A stretch of DNA of 55,732 bases, from the IMG/VR virus record IMGVR_UViG_3300021959_000051, positions 1 through 55,732 of that record, one strand, 5' to 3'. This stretch comes from a virus. Shown here in pieces: positions 1 to 7,583 of the stretch (positions within the stretch are counted from its first letter, which is position 1; each line of letters starts with the position of its first letter). A program made the translations under genes and the position numbers. The notes beneath the pieces were generated by a model that was not told the DNA's origin, made no database searches, and saw nothing but the letters and a program-made list of their open reading frames with translations.

Positions 1-1156
1 CACGAACCATTGTTAATGGTACGTATGGGCAATAGAAGATACCTGCATCATATGCGTTTGTACCTTTGTATCCAACTGTGATATAATCAGCAGTTGCATA
101 TGGGTCGATGTATACTTTCATACGACCATTCAAAGTACCAGCAAATGTGTTACCTGTGTCATCTACATTCAGAGCTGTGTTCATGTTTGGAGTGTAATCC
201 AACATACCTGAAGCTGACAATGCTGTTGCAACATCTGAAGAACAGATAACAACGTTACCTTTGCCTCTACGAGTGTCTTTTGCAATTTGGTTAGCTTCAC
301 GGTCAAGCTGTACTACTAGACCTTTGAACTTCTCAGCTGACCAACGGCCATCTGCATCTGATGCCAAGTTAAAGATACCTGACTTAGTTGCGTTAGCAGT
401 TGTGAAACCAGTTTTCGCACGAGAGTTGATTGTACGAATAACTTCACGGTTAATTTCAGCCAAGATTTCTGTTGACAAGATGTTTGCCAATTCTGTCTCA
501 GCGTCAAGACCATGAATCGCTTTCAAGTCTTGTGCAAGCTCGAGTGTGTACTCTGCTTTCAATGCACGTGACTTGGCTGTCACAGTTGCTTTTTCAATGG
601 TGAAGCCCATTTCAGCGAATGCAGACTCGCCAGTTGTTCCCAACTGCTCTGCGTTTGCTGTAGTCATACCACCACCAAATGTTGGGATACGAGTTGCTGA
701 ATCAACATCAGCGAAACCTGCAAGACCTGTATCATCTGCAGATTGAGTAGCGCCTGAGTCACCTGAGAAGCCAGAGATAGCTTCGTTGTACAGTGCTTCG
801 TTGTTAGCTGTTGCACCAGCGCGAGTTGTTTTGTACTTGGACTTCATTGCGAAGATCAAGCCTGTTGGACCAGACATTGGCTGAACACCACATACATCAT
901 ATGCCATCATGTTTGGCATAGCGCGACGTACCAGTGAAATCAATACTGGGTTCCAGTTAGCAGCAACAGATGTGTTGTTTGCAGCTGCATCTTCCGTCAT
1001 CATTGAGGCTTGTTCGCCTTGCTCACGGATTGCTTTTTCTGTGTTCTCCAGAACGACAGCGGTAACAGCGCGCTTGTGGGCGTCTGCAATTGAACCGGCT
1101 GACTCTTCGTTCAATACCGGAGACCATTTCTCTACGAGACGATCATAAGTTTCCAT
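1..1156 (-). CDS. gp23: Major capsid protein gp23 (C-terminus cut by window edge)
   Basis: This is the T4-type major head protein that forms the hexamers of the prohead shell and is cleaved by gp21 during maturation. About 385 residues are readable from the ATG at 1156, which is preceded by a GGAGATCC ribosome site; the frame stays open to base 1, so the C-terminus lies outside the window. Near residue 80 the translation has RRAMPNMMAYDVCGVQPMSG, then GPTGLIFAMKSKY, a signature region of marine T4-like gp23. T4 gp23 is 521 residues, so roughly a quarter is missing. It follows the scaffold gene gp22 directly, as in other T4-like phages. Identification is very secure. Confidence 0.97.
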   Translation of the reverse strand, partial: METYDRLVEKWSPVLNEESAGSIADAHKRAVTAVVLENTEKAIREQGEQASMMTEDAAANNTSVAANWNPVLISLVRRAMPNMMAYDVCGVQPMSGPTGLIFAMKSKYKTTRAGATANNEALYNEAISGFSGDSGATQSADDTGLAGFADVDSATRIPTFGGGMTTANAEQLGTTGESAFAEMGFTIEKATVTAKSRALKAEYTLELAQDLKAIHGLDAETELANILSTEILAEINREVIRTINSRAKTGFTTANATKSGIFNLASDADGRWSAEKFKGLVVQLDREANQIAKDTRRGKGNVVICSSDVATALSASGMLDYTPNMNTALNVDDTGNTFAGTLNGRMKVYIDPYATADYITVGYKGTNAYDAGIFYCPYVPLTMVR

Positions 1157-1171
1157 AATTGGATCTCCTAC

Positions 1172-2104
1172 TTACTTATTTGATTTGCGTAATGCATTAA
1201 GGTACTGTTCCATCATTGGAGACACTTCTACTTCATCAGAAGTATCATCTGTATCTTCTACAATGGACTCAGCTGTTTTAGTTTTGCTGAAGTATGATTC
1301 TTTCAACGTAGCAACTTTCTGAGCGAAAGCTTTTTCGTTTTCAAAATCAATTGATTCAGCTAGTGATGTTAGCTTTTCAACTTGTGTTTCTGCTAAGTCT
1401 TTTGACGCTTCACGGATAACCGCTGCACGCTTCAAAGATACTAGCTCTTCACTAATTTCCATAGCTTTAGCTGTTGCTTCGTTAACTTGAGCTTCAAGCT
1501 CTTCGTTAGCTTCTGCTAGCTCATCAACTAGGTCTACTTTGGATTCTGGAACTTCAATATAAGACTCTTGGAATACGTCTTTCAACTTCTCCATAAAGCC
1601 TTCTGCAATCTCGGTACGAAGACCTGTTTGGATTGCAATTTTGTTGTCGTCCATCCATTGCTCAACTACATAGTTGAGGTAGCTGTCTACCTTCTCTACA
1701 AGATCTGCTTTCGTTGCTTCAACTTCTTCTGCTAATTGCTCAGCATATTCAGTTTCCAAACGATCGATCTCTTCTGAGAGCTTCGACTTAACCGCTGCTT
1801 CAAAAATAACCGCTGTTTTGGCTTTAAAGTCTTCGGACAATGTTGCCTCAGATTCTACAAGCGCATTCAGGTCGTCACTAAAGTCTCCATCAAATTCTAC
1901 GTCTTCGGCCTTCATGGCCTTGCCAGCAGGTTTTAATTCAGACGGTTGGCTGTTGCTCTTATCACCCTTGCGTTTTGGCGCTTTAGGGCCTTTCTTTTCA
2001 GCTGCATCAACAGATGCAACCGACTGAGCTTCAGCGTTTTTAGGATCGTGAGCTTCTTCGATTTCCTCGTCGAGCTCTACATCCTGGTCTACTTGATCAG
2101 TCAT
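1172..2104 (-). CDS. gp22: Prohead core scaffold protein gp22
   Basis: Main internal scaffold of the prohead, later degraded by gp21. The 310-residue product is acidic at the N-terminus (DLELDEEIEE-like run), has a lysine-rich patch around residues 38-48, and is then almost entirely predicted helix and coiled coil from about residue 70 to 270, rich in E, K and A. The C-terminal MMEQYLNALRKSNK resembles other marine gp22 tails. The start has a clear AAGGAG site. It lies between gp21 and gp23, the invariant T4 order. Identification rests on composition plus synteny and is strong. Confidence 0.92.
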   Translation of the reverse strand: MTDQVDQDVELDEEIEEAHDPKNAEAQSVASVDAAEKKGPKAPKRKGDKSNSQPSELKPAGKAMKAEDVEFDGDFSDDLNALVESEATLSEDFKAKTAVIFEAAVKSKLSEEIDRLETEYAEQLAEEVEATKADLVEKVDSYLNYVVEQWMDDNKIAIQTGLRTEIAEGFMEKLKDVFQESYIEVPESKVDLVDELAEANEELEAQVNEATAKAMEISEELVSLKRAAVIREASKDLAETQVEKLTSLAESIDFENEKAFAQKVATLKESYFSKTKTAESIVEDTDDTSDEVEVSPMMEQYLNALRKSNK

Positions 2105-2114
2105 GTTTGACTCC

Positions 2115-2774
2115 TTACAATTTAGATTTCATTAACGAGAGGAAATTCTTAAACTCACGAGTCTGAGCCTCATAGAGGTCAGCGCGTGGAGCCTTCTTAA
2201 TTTCAGTCTCCATTTGTTCAATTACTTGAGGTTCAATAATACCATTGTTCCAAACCCACTCTACACCTTCCATTATACCATTTACGAAAGCTGTCGGTGC
2301 AGATGGATCTTGTACGATATCAACCGTATTAAGAACAAAGTCGTCTTTGACGTACATTGTACCATTTTTTTCCTCAAGGCTACCCATACCACGAGTTGAC
2401 ACTCCTAGTTGAACACCACCTTCTAGTAAACCTTTTACGATATTACCCATTGGAGTATCCAAAATTTGTGCCTTACCTACAACATCATTTCCCTTCCAAG
2501 AAAGTTCAGTGATCTTGTGAGATACCTTATCTAAGTTTACAGTCGGTCCTTCTGGATGATTTAACTCTCCAACCGCTCTGTTCTTAGAAACTTGTTCAGT
2601 AACATATGTATCTACAGCCTTTTCCATAATAGGCTTTGGGTAGATACGTCCGTTTCTATTCTTTGCTTCTGATTGCATGAATACGCCTTCGATAAAATGG
2701 TTCTTTGTACCATCTTCCTTAGCTTCTACAATACATTCAATATTTTGTTCGTTATATTCAGCAATCAGTTTCAT
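2115..2774 (-). CDS. gp21: Prohead maturation protease gp21
   Basis: Serine protease that trims capsid and scaffold proteins after prohead assembly. The 219-residue length matches T4 gp21 (212). The catalytic His is in GELNHPEGP (H73) and the nucleophile Ser in GVSTRGMGS (S126), the two hallmark blocks of the T4 prohead protease family. The N-terminal NRNGRIYPKPIM segment is also characteristic of marine homologues. It is preceded by a GAGG ribosome site and sits directly upstream of the scaffold it digests. Family-level identification is very secure. Confidence 0.96.
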   Translation of the reverse strand: MKLIAEYNEQNIECIVEAKEDGTKNHFIEGVFMQSEAKNRNGRIYPKPIMEKAVDTYVTEQVSKNRAVGELNHPEGPTVNLDKVSHKITELSWKGNDVVGKAQILDTPMGNIVKGLLEGGVQLGVSTRGMGSLEEKNGTMYVKDDFVLNTVDIVQDPSAPTAFVNGIMEGVEWVWNNGIIEPQVIEQMETEIKKAPRADLYEAQTREFKNFLSLMKSKL

Positions 2775-2776
2775 GT

Positions 2777-3037
2777 TTAACCTCTTACTTCTACAGCTGC
2801 AAATAAAACTGTAGCAGCACCGGCAAACAATTTGTCTGTTTTAGCTTTGTAGATGTTAACAGACTCTCCTGCAGCAAGTGTCATTGTACCTAGTGCAGTA
2901 CCAGCTGCGTCTGTTTTTGTAACCAATGCAACAGCTGCAGCAGTATTGACTGCTCTAACTACGCTATGCTTACTAAAATCAGATGCAGCGCTACTGCCGT
3001 TAGCAGCCGCTTCTGTTGTTAGTGGACTTACTATCAT
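2777..3037 (-). CDS. Small Ala/Val-rich protein, head-module hypothetical
   Basis: Unrecognised 86-residue protein between the prohead protease and a 70-residue ORF. It is rich in Ala, Val and Thr with alternating hydrophobic residues (for example AAAVALVTKT, AGAATVLFAAVEVRG), suggesting a small beta-rich fold. There is no signal peptide or membrane segment. An AAAGGAT ribosome site precedes the ATG. Its place in the head-assembly operon, two bases from gp21, suggests a minor head or decoration component, but nothing in the sequence proves this. Confidence 0.7.
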   Translation of the reverse strand: MIVSPLTTEAAANGSSAASDFSKHSVVRAVNTAAAVALVTKTDAAGTALGTMTLAAGESVNIYKAKTDKLFAGAATVLFAAVEVRG

Positions 3038-3040
3038 CTG

Positions 3041-3253
3041 TTATCCTTTATATGTTTTAACAAACTGTTGAGCCATTTTCTCAGCTTCTTTCTGAGTCTT
3101 ATAAGCGTCTAGTCTATCACCATCTATATATACCACAAATCCTGCCTTTTCTTTGTTGATCTTAACAGGAACGCGATCAATCTTTTTGTTAAAGACTTCT
3201 TGTCCTGAAGGACGTCTTTGCAGCTTTTCTCTAAGTTGTGTAAACGTTTTCAT
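3041..3253 (-). CDS. Small basic protein in prohead operon, gp68 position
   Basis: A 70-residue lysine-rich protein beginning MKTFTQLREKLQ. The middle looks like a short beta-strand pair (AGFVVYIDGDRLDAY) followed by a helix (KTQKEAEKMAQQFVKTYKG). In T4 the gp68 prohead core protein lies between gp67 and gp21, and this ORF has that position, but I see no sequence similarity I would trust. It is the first gene after the late promoter box at 3278-3285, so that promoter probably drives this gene, the 86-residue ORF, gp21, gp22 and gp23. Confidence 0.65.
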   Translation of the reverse strand: MKTFTQLREKLQRRPSGQEVFNKKIDRVPVKINKEKAGFVVYIDGDRLDAYKTQKEAEKMAQQFVKTYKG

Positions 3254-3277
3254 TTCAACAGTCTCTTAATTATAGTT

Positions 3278-3285
3278 TATTTATA
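3278..3285 (-). promoter_or_regulatory. T4-type late promoter for the gp21-gp22-gp23 transcript
   Basis: Exact TATAAATA octamer on the minus strand in the gap between gp67 and the 70-residue ORF, 25 bases upstream of the ATG at 3253. This is the T4 late (gp55-dependent) promoter consensus. Orientation and position fit expression of the head genes. Confidence 0.8.
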
Positions 3286-3297
3286 TGAAAAGTTTTT

Positions 3298-3597
3298 TCA
3301 AGACTCTTCATCTTCTAATTCTTCATCTTCTAATTCTTCATCTTCAAGCTCTTCATCTTCGATATCTAAAGCTTCTTCTGCTCCTGCATCTAGTTCATCA
3401 TCATCTAGGTCATCAAGTCCGATTTCTGTTACATCTGGCTCTGTTTGAGCGCCATTGAACATTTGATCTGCTAGCTTTACCTTTTCTTGCTCAAGAGATT
3501 GATTCATTACATCTCCCATAATATCTTTAAAAGTTGGTGCTGCTGATGCAAAGTCCTGGTTAATTACTTGATCGATAAAATCTACTACTTCTGCCAT
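3298..3597 (-). CDS. gp67: Acidic prohead core protein gp67-like
   Basis: The 99-residue product is strongly acidic and its last 40 residues are almost entirely Asp/Glu/Leu, made of repeated DEELE units. T4 gp67, a prohead core component cleaved by gp21, has the same layout: a short helical N-terminus followed by an acidic tail. It occupies the gp67 position immediately downstream of the portal gene gp20. The acidic tail is encoded by a tandem 15-base repeat, so its length probably varies between relatives. The call is based on composition and synteny, since a low-complexity tail aligns poorly. Confidence 0.8.
   Translation of the reverse strand: MAEVVDFIDQVINQDFASAAPTFKDIMGDVMNQSLEQEKVKLADQMFNGAQTEPDVTEIGLDDLDDDELDAGAEEALDIEDEELEDEELEDEELEDEES
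3306..3365. repeat. 15-base tandem repeat in gp67 acidic tail
   Basis: Four consecutive 15-base units begin at 3306, 3321, 3336 and 3351. The first two read CTTCATCTTCTAATT on the plus strand and the last two are degenerate. On the coding strand each unit encodes five residues of the DEELE type, so copy-number change keeps the frame. Confidence 0.9.
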
Positions 3598-3598
3598 A

Positions 3599-5173
3599 CT
3601 AATCTCCGTTATTCACATTAATATCTAAACTATGTTTTTGCCCTTGAGGTTCTTGTTGTGGAGCCTCTTGCTCTTCTTCATCATCATTATCTATCTCACC
3701 AGAATCTTGTTCGTCAGATATCTGATCTTTCATATCTTCAATTTGATCGTCATCCATAAACAGAACGTTTTTCATAACATATTCTTTTGAGAAGAACTCT
3801 CCAACATACTGTTGCATCATATCTAGAGTCTGGATTCTCTCTCTTAAGAGCTCTGCTTCCTTTAGTTCTGTAAAGTGACTATCACGAACATATTCAACAG
3901 TAATATCTTCTTTCCAGCTGTTCCAATCTTCTTCAGTAATAACACCTTTTAAGATGAGCTGCTTTTTAAGAATATTATAAAATAGATTATCAAAACGAGA
4001 GCGAAGTCTATCAATAAACTTCTGAAACTTTAACTCTTCTCTTGTTATTTCATTTGTCTTGCCGAGAGAGAATTGAGTTTCTTGCTCAAGTCTACTCATA
4101 GGAACGTTTAATGATCTGTAGAGTCGTTTTTGAAAATAGATGATGTCGTCGATTTGTCCAAGATTTTCACCGCCTGGAAGTGTAGAGATTTCTGTTCCAC
4201 GACCGCCTTCCCTACGAGGGAGCCAAAAGTCTTCAAGCATCGACATATGTTTACGATCATCTCTAATAGCTCCTGTGTTAGCATCGTATACGAGTTTATT
4301 ACGGTACTTAGCCATAATACCTTTCATATATTCTTCTGATTTACCTTTAGGTAAATTACCTACATCAATGTAGAATATACGACGCTCTGGAGCTCTAGCT
4401 AGTCTGTAAATGACTAGCGAGTCTTCCATCATACGTAATTGATTAATAGGCTTCAGAGCTTTATGAAGATGTGATACAACTTTCTTACGAGCTTCATCTA
4501 GTAAGCCAGAGGTAACATAAGAAATAGAATCAGGAGTAATCTTAATACCTTGATTAGTTGATCCAGGCTTTTCCTGATAGATATAGAACTCATCTACTCG
4601 CTCAACAAGAGTTGCTCCTGTCTCAGGGTCTTTCTTCTTTTTAATTTGTTTAACTTTTTTAATCTTAGAAGCATCAATAGGTCTTACTTCTTGAATACCA
4701 GCTTTAAGATTATTTTCATCGAGTACAAGATGATGAAACATTCTACCATCTACATACCAACGCTTAAACATATCATGACCTAAGTCACCGAAGTTAAGCA
4801 TAGATAATACACCATCAAACTCTTCGGTCATAGCTTTTTTAATCTGATCGCTAATACCATCTACATTATCAAGATTAAGCCTCACAGGAGCTTCGTTTGA
4901 GCCTGAGGTAATAGCTTCGTTAACAATATCTTCGACTGCTGCATCTACTTCAGGGTGATGTGAGACTGAACGATATTGCATAATAAGTTGTTTTTCGTCC
5001 TTGGTTTTCTCTCCATCCAAGTCGACATAAGTGCCATAGTGTGCACCTGCAGCTGTGACAAACCCTGCACCATCCTCATCAACAGGAGCCACAATTGATT
5101 GTAGCTTCTCTTGTTGTCTATTTCGAGCTCTTTTAATCTCGAATCCAAATAATTTAATACTGTCTTCAGCCAT
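3599..5173 (-). CDS. gp20: Portal vertex protein gp20
   Basis: Forms the dodecameric portal at the head vertex, the docking site for the terminase and later for the neck. The 524-residue length equals that of T4 gp20. Recognisable blocks include YRSVSHHPEVDAAVEDIVNE near residue 70, the RMMEDSLVIYRLARAPERR segment near 250, and the DFWLPRREGGRGTEI region near 320, all standard for marine T4-like portals. The C-terminus is acidic (DNDDEEEQEAPQQE). An AGGA site precedes the ATG. It lies one base from gp67 and downstream of its own late promoter and a strong hairpin. Confidence 0.97.
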   Translation of the reverse strand: MAEDSIKLFGFEIKRARNRQQEKLQSIVAPVDEDGAGFVTAAGAHYGTYVDLDGEKTKDEKQLIMQYRSVSHHPEVDAAVEDIVNEAITSGSNEAPVRLNLDNVDGISDQIKKAMTEEFDGVLSMLNFGDLGHDMFKRWYVDGRMFHHLVLDENNLKAGIQEVRPIDASKIKKVKQIKKKKDPETGATLVERVDEFYIYQEKPGSTNQGIKITPDSISYVTSGLLDEARKKVVSHLHKALKPINQLRMMEDSLVIYRLARAPERRIFYIDVGNLPKGKSEEYMKGIMAKYRNKLVYDANTGAIRDDRKHMSMLEDFWLPRREGGRGTEISTLPGGENLGQIDDIIYFQKRLYRSLNVPMSRLEQETQFSLGKTNEITREELKFQKFIDRLRSRFDNLFYNILKKQLILKGVITEEDWNSWKEDITVEYVRDSHFTELKEAELLRERIQTLDMMQQYVGEFFSKEYVMKNVLFMDDDQIEDMKDQISDEQDSGEIDNDDEEEQEAPQQEPQGQKHSLDINVNNGD

Positions 5174-5192
5174 ATTAATTCCTAATTAGTTA

Positions 5193-5214
5193 AGAGGGGC
5201 CCTTAAGCCCCTCT
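5193..5214 (-). terminator. Strong hairpin after gp19, likely terminator
   Basis: Perfect inverted repeat AGAGGGGC - 6-base loop - GCCCCTCT, a GC-rich 8-bp stem in AT-rich DNA, just after the gp19 stop. It has no long T-run (TAACTAATT follows on the minus strand), so termination strength is uncertain. It abuts the late promoter box at 5217-5224. A transcript from that box would start inside the left arm, so the hairpin more likely ends gp18-gp19 messages than caps the gp20 message. Confidence 0.65.
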
Positions 5215-5216
5215 GA

Positions 5217-5224
5217 TATTTATA
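5217..5224 (-). promoter_or_regulatory. T4-type late promoter for gp20
   Basis: Exact TATAAATA on the minus strand in the gp19-gp20 gap, 44 bases upstream of the gp20 start. Correct orientation, and separated from the gp20 ATG by the hairpin at 5193-5214. Confidence 0.8.
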
Positions 5225-5228
5225 GGGC

Positions 5229-5756
5229 TTATGAGGTTGTGTTTGATTCCCAGTACTGGACTTGGAACTCAACAGTGAATCGTTCAATCTCATTTTCTGA
5301 AGCATAGCTCAGATCAATTGGAGATACAGCTGTTGGGAAACAACCACGGAAGTTGTATGTCTTAATTGTTGAGCCATCTTTGTCAAGTTGCTCTACCAGT
5401 AAGTCTGCTTCGTAATCAACAACGTTAGTTAGTCCAGTATTAGCACTATGTGCATTCATACCGTTCATCCAGCGTTCCATTGAATCACGAATTACAAAAT
5501 CCGTATCATTAATGATTGTCGGAGACCATACATCGAATGTACGATCACCAGCCATTTTTAATTGTCTACCTCTAAAAGGTACAATGATCGGTGAGATCGT
5601 TGAACCAGGTAGCTGTGCTGCCTCGCAGAGAAAGGATGATGCTTCCACATCTCCTCCTGCATAAGCTGGGAAGTTGATAGTCGCTTTGAACAGATTTGGT
5701 CTAGCGCCACCACCTCTCAACTTGGCTTTAAAGTCGTCTACTCCTAGAATAGCCAT
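5229..5756 (-). CDS. gp19: Tail tube protein gp19
   Basis: Subunit of the inner tube of the contractile tail. The 175 residues are close to T4 gp19 (163). Typical stretches include LPGSTISPIIVPFRGRQLK near residue 50, a GDRTFDVWSPTIINDTDF block near 70, and a C-terminal FTVEFQVQYWES strand, all characteristic of T4-type tube proteins. An AAGGAG ribosome site precedes the start. It is preceded by the sheath gene gp18, the usual order, and followed by the hairpin at 5193-5214. Confidence 0.95.
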   Translation of the reverse strand: MAILGVDDFKAKLRGGGARPNLFKATINFPAYAGGDVEASSFLCEAAQLPGSTISPIIVPFRGRQLKMAGDRTFDVWSPTIINDTDFVIRDSMERWMNGMNAHSANTGLTNVVDYEADLLVEQLDKDGSTIKTYNFRGCFPTAVSPIDLSYASENEIERFTVEFQVQYWESNTTS

Positions 5757-5780
5757 TGTCTATTTACTCCTTTGACGCTA

Positions 5781-7505
5781 TTATACTGTGCCTACAACTT
5801 CACTAAAGTCTACACCAGTTCTAACAGCTACAAAATTAAGAGTAACGTAGTTAATTGAACGAGCAGGCTTAATGAAGATGTTCGCGATGAATTCATTACG
5901 ATCAATAACATTTGCTGTGTTATTAGTACTATCACAAACTACCTTAAAGTCTGTGATACCGCGGCGACCTTGAATCTCTCTCAGGAAAGGCTCTACAATA
6001 TTTACAAACTCAGCTCTTGTAAAGTCGTCGTTAAACTCAAACATTACGTTTCTAGCTGCAGCTGCAATAGCTCTTTCCATTACTAAGAACAATCTACGAA
6101 CATTAATTCGATCGAATGCGGATGGTCTGTTCAAGAATGTCTTATCACCGAATAGCAAAATACCTTGTCCAGGAATATTTGCAACAGGGTTAACACCAGC
6201 TTTATAAAGAGTATCTCTGTCTGCTTTAGTAGGTGAATAAGACAGTGCTGTTACTCCAAAATATTGACCTCTTCTCTGACCTGCAGGAGAGAACCATGGA
6301 GCTGCATTAGCATCAGTAGCTGCCATAATACCTGCTGTAGTCGAAGCAGCTGGAATAAAGACATATTGATCATTATACTTATCATACACCTTTAGATAGT
6401 TATTATCTACTACAAGGTAAGAAGATGTATTAAACCCTCCTACAGTAGTTGTAGTTGCCGTTACTGGTGTTGCATTATTAACAACGGCTGCAATATCTGG
6501 TGAAGTTACAACCACACAATCTTTTCTTAAATTACCAGCGATGCTTGTTAAGTTATTTACAACAGTTCGTTGGTCAGCTGCGTTAGCCATACCAGGTGCA
6601 ATCAAGAAGTCAACCTGAATATTATCAACATCGTTAAACAAGGCAAATCCACTAGCTATGTCTGAAGTAGCTTTTGATCCGCTATCAACTCCACCTGTTA
6701 GTGATTTACTAATCGCCCCAGATGGGTTACCAAATGCCTTACCTGATGTTGCGGCTGTACCTGCATGAGTTAAAGTGGCTAAGTCACCATCAAAATGAGC
6801 TAACCATACATACTCTGATGCAGAATTAATTACATCATACACGTAATTAGAGGAACCATCGCTATTTTTAGCATTAGATGCTAAAGATACAAATGCATAA
6901 CTCTCAAGAACAGTACCTACTGTGCCAGAGATGAAACCATCTTCATCGGATACTACTACGTGAACTTCATCAGCACTACTACCTCTAGCATCTGCATATG
7001 CAGAGGTACCTGGTGCTTCATCAAATAGACCTTTATGTGTCCAACCGGTAAATCCAGCTGCTGTACATATATCTACTTTAATGGAGTTACCTAATGCTCC
7101 GGCCCATTTAGCAATCCAAGCACCTACGTTAGTATCGCCTGAGTCTGCGCCAAATGAACTTTTTACTTCATCCCAATGAGAACTGTTGTTAACATTTGTT
7201 ACAACTGATGAGGATGAAGTTGCGTTTTTAGCTGCTGATGTAGCTTCTCTTACTACATACAGAGCTGAAGAATATCTTAAAAATTGTACTGCAGATAAAA
7301 AATCTACAGCGTTTGTTGCTGTGGGTGATCCAAATCTTTCGGCTAAGTCAGCCTCCGAACTAACTAGAGTAGCTACGTTGGTTGGACCCCAGCGAAAATC
7401 TCCGACATACGCACCAGTTGTTGACTGGACATTAGGAACAAACCCTGAAAGGTCTACTTCCTTAACCGTAATCGCAGGAGATTCAGAGGGACTAAATACT
7501 GCCAT
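5781..7505 (-). CDS. gp18: Contractile tail sheath protein gp18
   Basis: Subunit of the outer sheath whose contraction drives the tube into the host. The 574-residue protein (T4: 659) starts with SPSESPAITVKEVDLSGFVP and VGDFRWGPTN, the standard N-terminal handle of myoviral sheaths. The conserved C-terminal polymerisation domain includes NRPSAFDRINVRRLFLVMER (near residue 445) and FLREIQGRRGITDFKVVCD (near 515). The central Ala/Ser/Asn-rich region is the variable protruding domain. An AAAGGAA site precedes the start, and a late promoter lies 59 bases upstream. Confidence 0.97.
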   Translation of the reverse strand: MAVFSPSESPAITVKEVDLSGFVPNVQSTTGAYVGDFRWGPTNVATLVSSEADLAERFGSPTATNAVDFLSAVQFLRYSSALYVVREATSAAKNATSSSSVVTNVNNSSHWDEVKSSFGADSGDTNVGAWIAKWAGALGNSIKVDICTAAGFTGWTHKGLFDEAPGTSAYADARGSSADEVHVVVSDEDGFISGTVGTVLESYAFVSLASNAKNSDGSSNYVYDVINSASEYVWLAHFDGDLATLTHAGTAATSGKAFGNPSGAISKSLTGGVDSGSKATSDIASGFALFNDVDNIQVDFLIAPGMANAADQRTVVNNLTSIAGNLRKDCVVVTSPDIAAVVNNATPVTATTTTVGGFNTSSYLVVDNNYLKVYDKYNDQYVFIPAASTTAGIMAATDANAAPWFSPAGQRRGQYFGVTALSYSPTKADRDTLYKAGVNPVANIPGQGILLFGDKTFLNRPSAFDRINVRRLFLVMERAIAAAARNVMFEFNDDFTRAEFVNIVEPFLREIQGRRGITDFKVVCDSTNNTANVIDRNEFIANIFIKPARSINYVTLNFVAVRTGVDFSEVVGTV

Positions 7506-7563
7506 TTCTCTTTTCCTTTTGAGCTAATGATAAGATGTCATAATAAGAACATTCAATTACCGT

Positions 7564-7571
7564 TATTTATA
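7564..7571 (-). promoter_or_regulatory. T4-type late promoter for gp18-gp19
   Basis: Exact TATAAATA on the minus strand in the 78-base gap between gp17 and gp18, 59 bases upstream of the gp18 ATG. Position and orientation match T4-like late transcription of sheath and tube. Confidence 0.82.
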
Positions 7572-7583
7572 ATATTTTAATTC

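Noticed and set aside
3218-3448. Plus-strand Ser-rich reading frame opposite gp67
   Set aside because: It is the antisense of the acidic repeat tail, and its Ser runs arise from the 15-base repeat. No ribosome site and no support.
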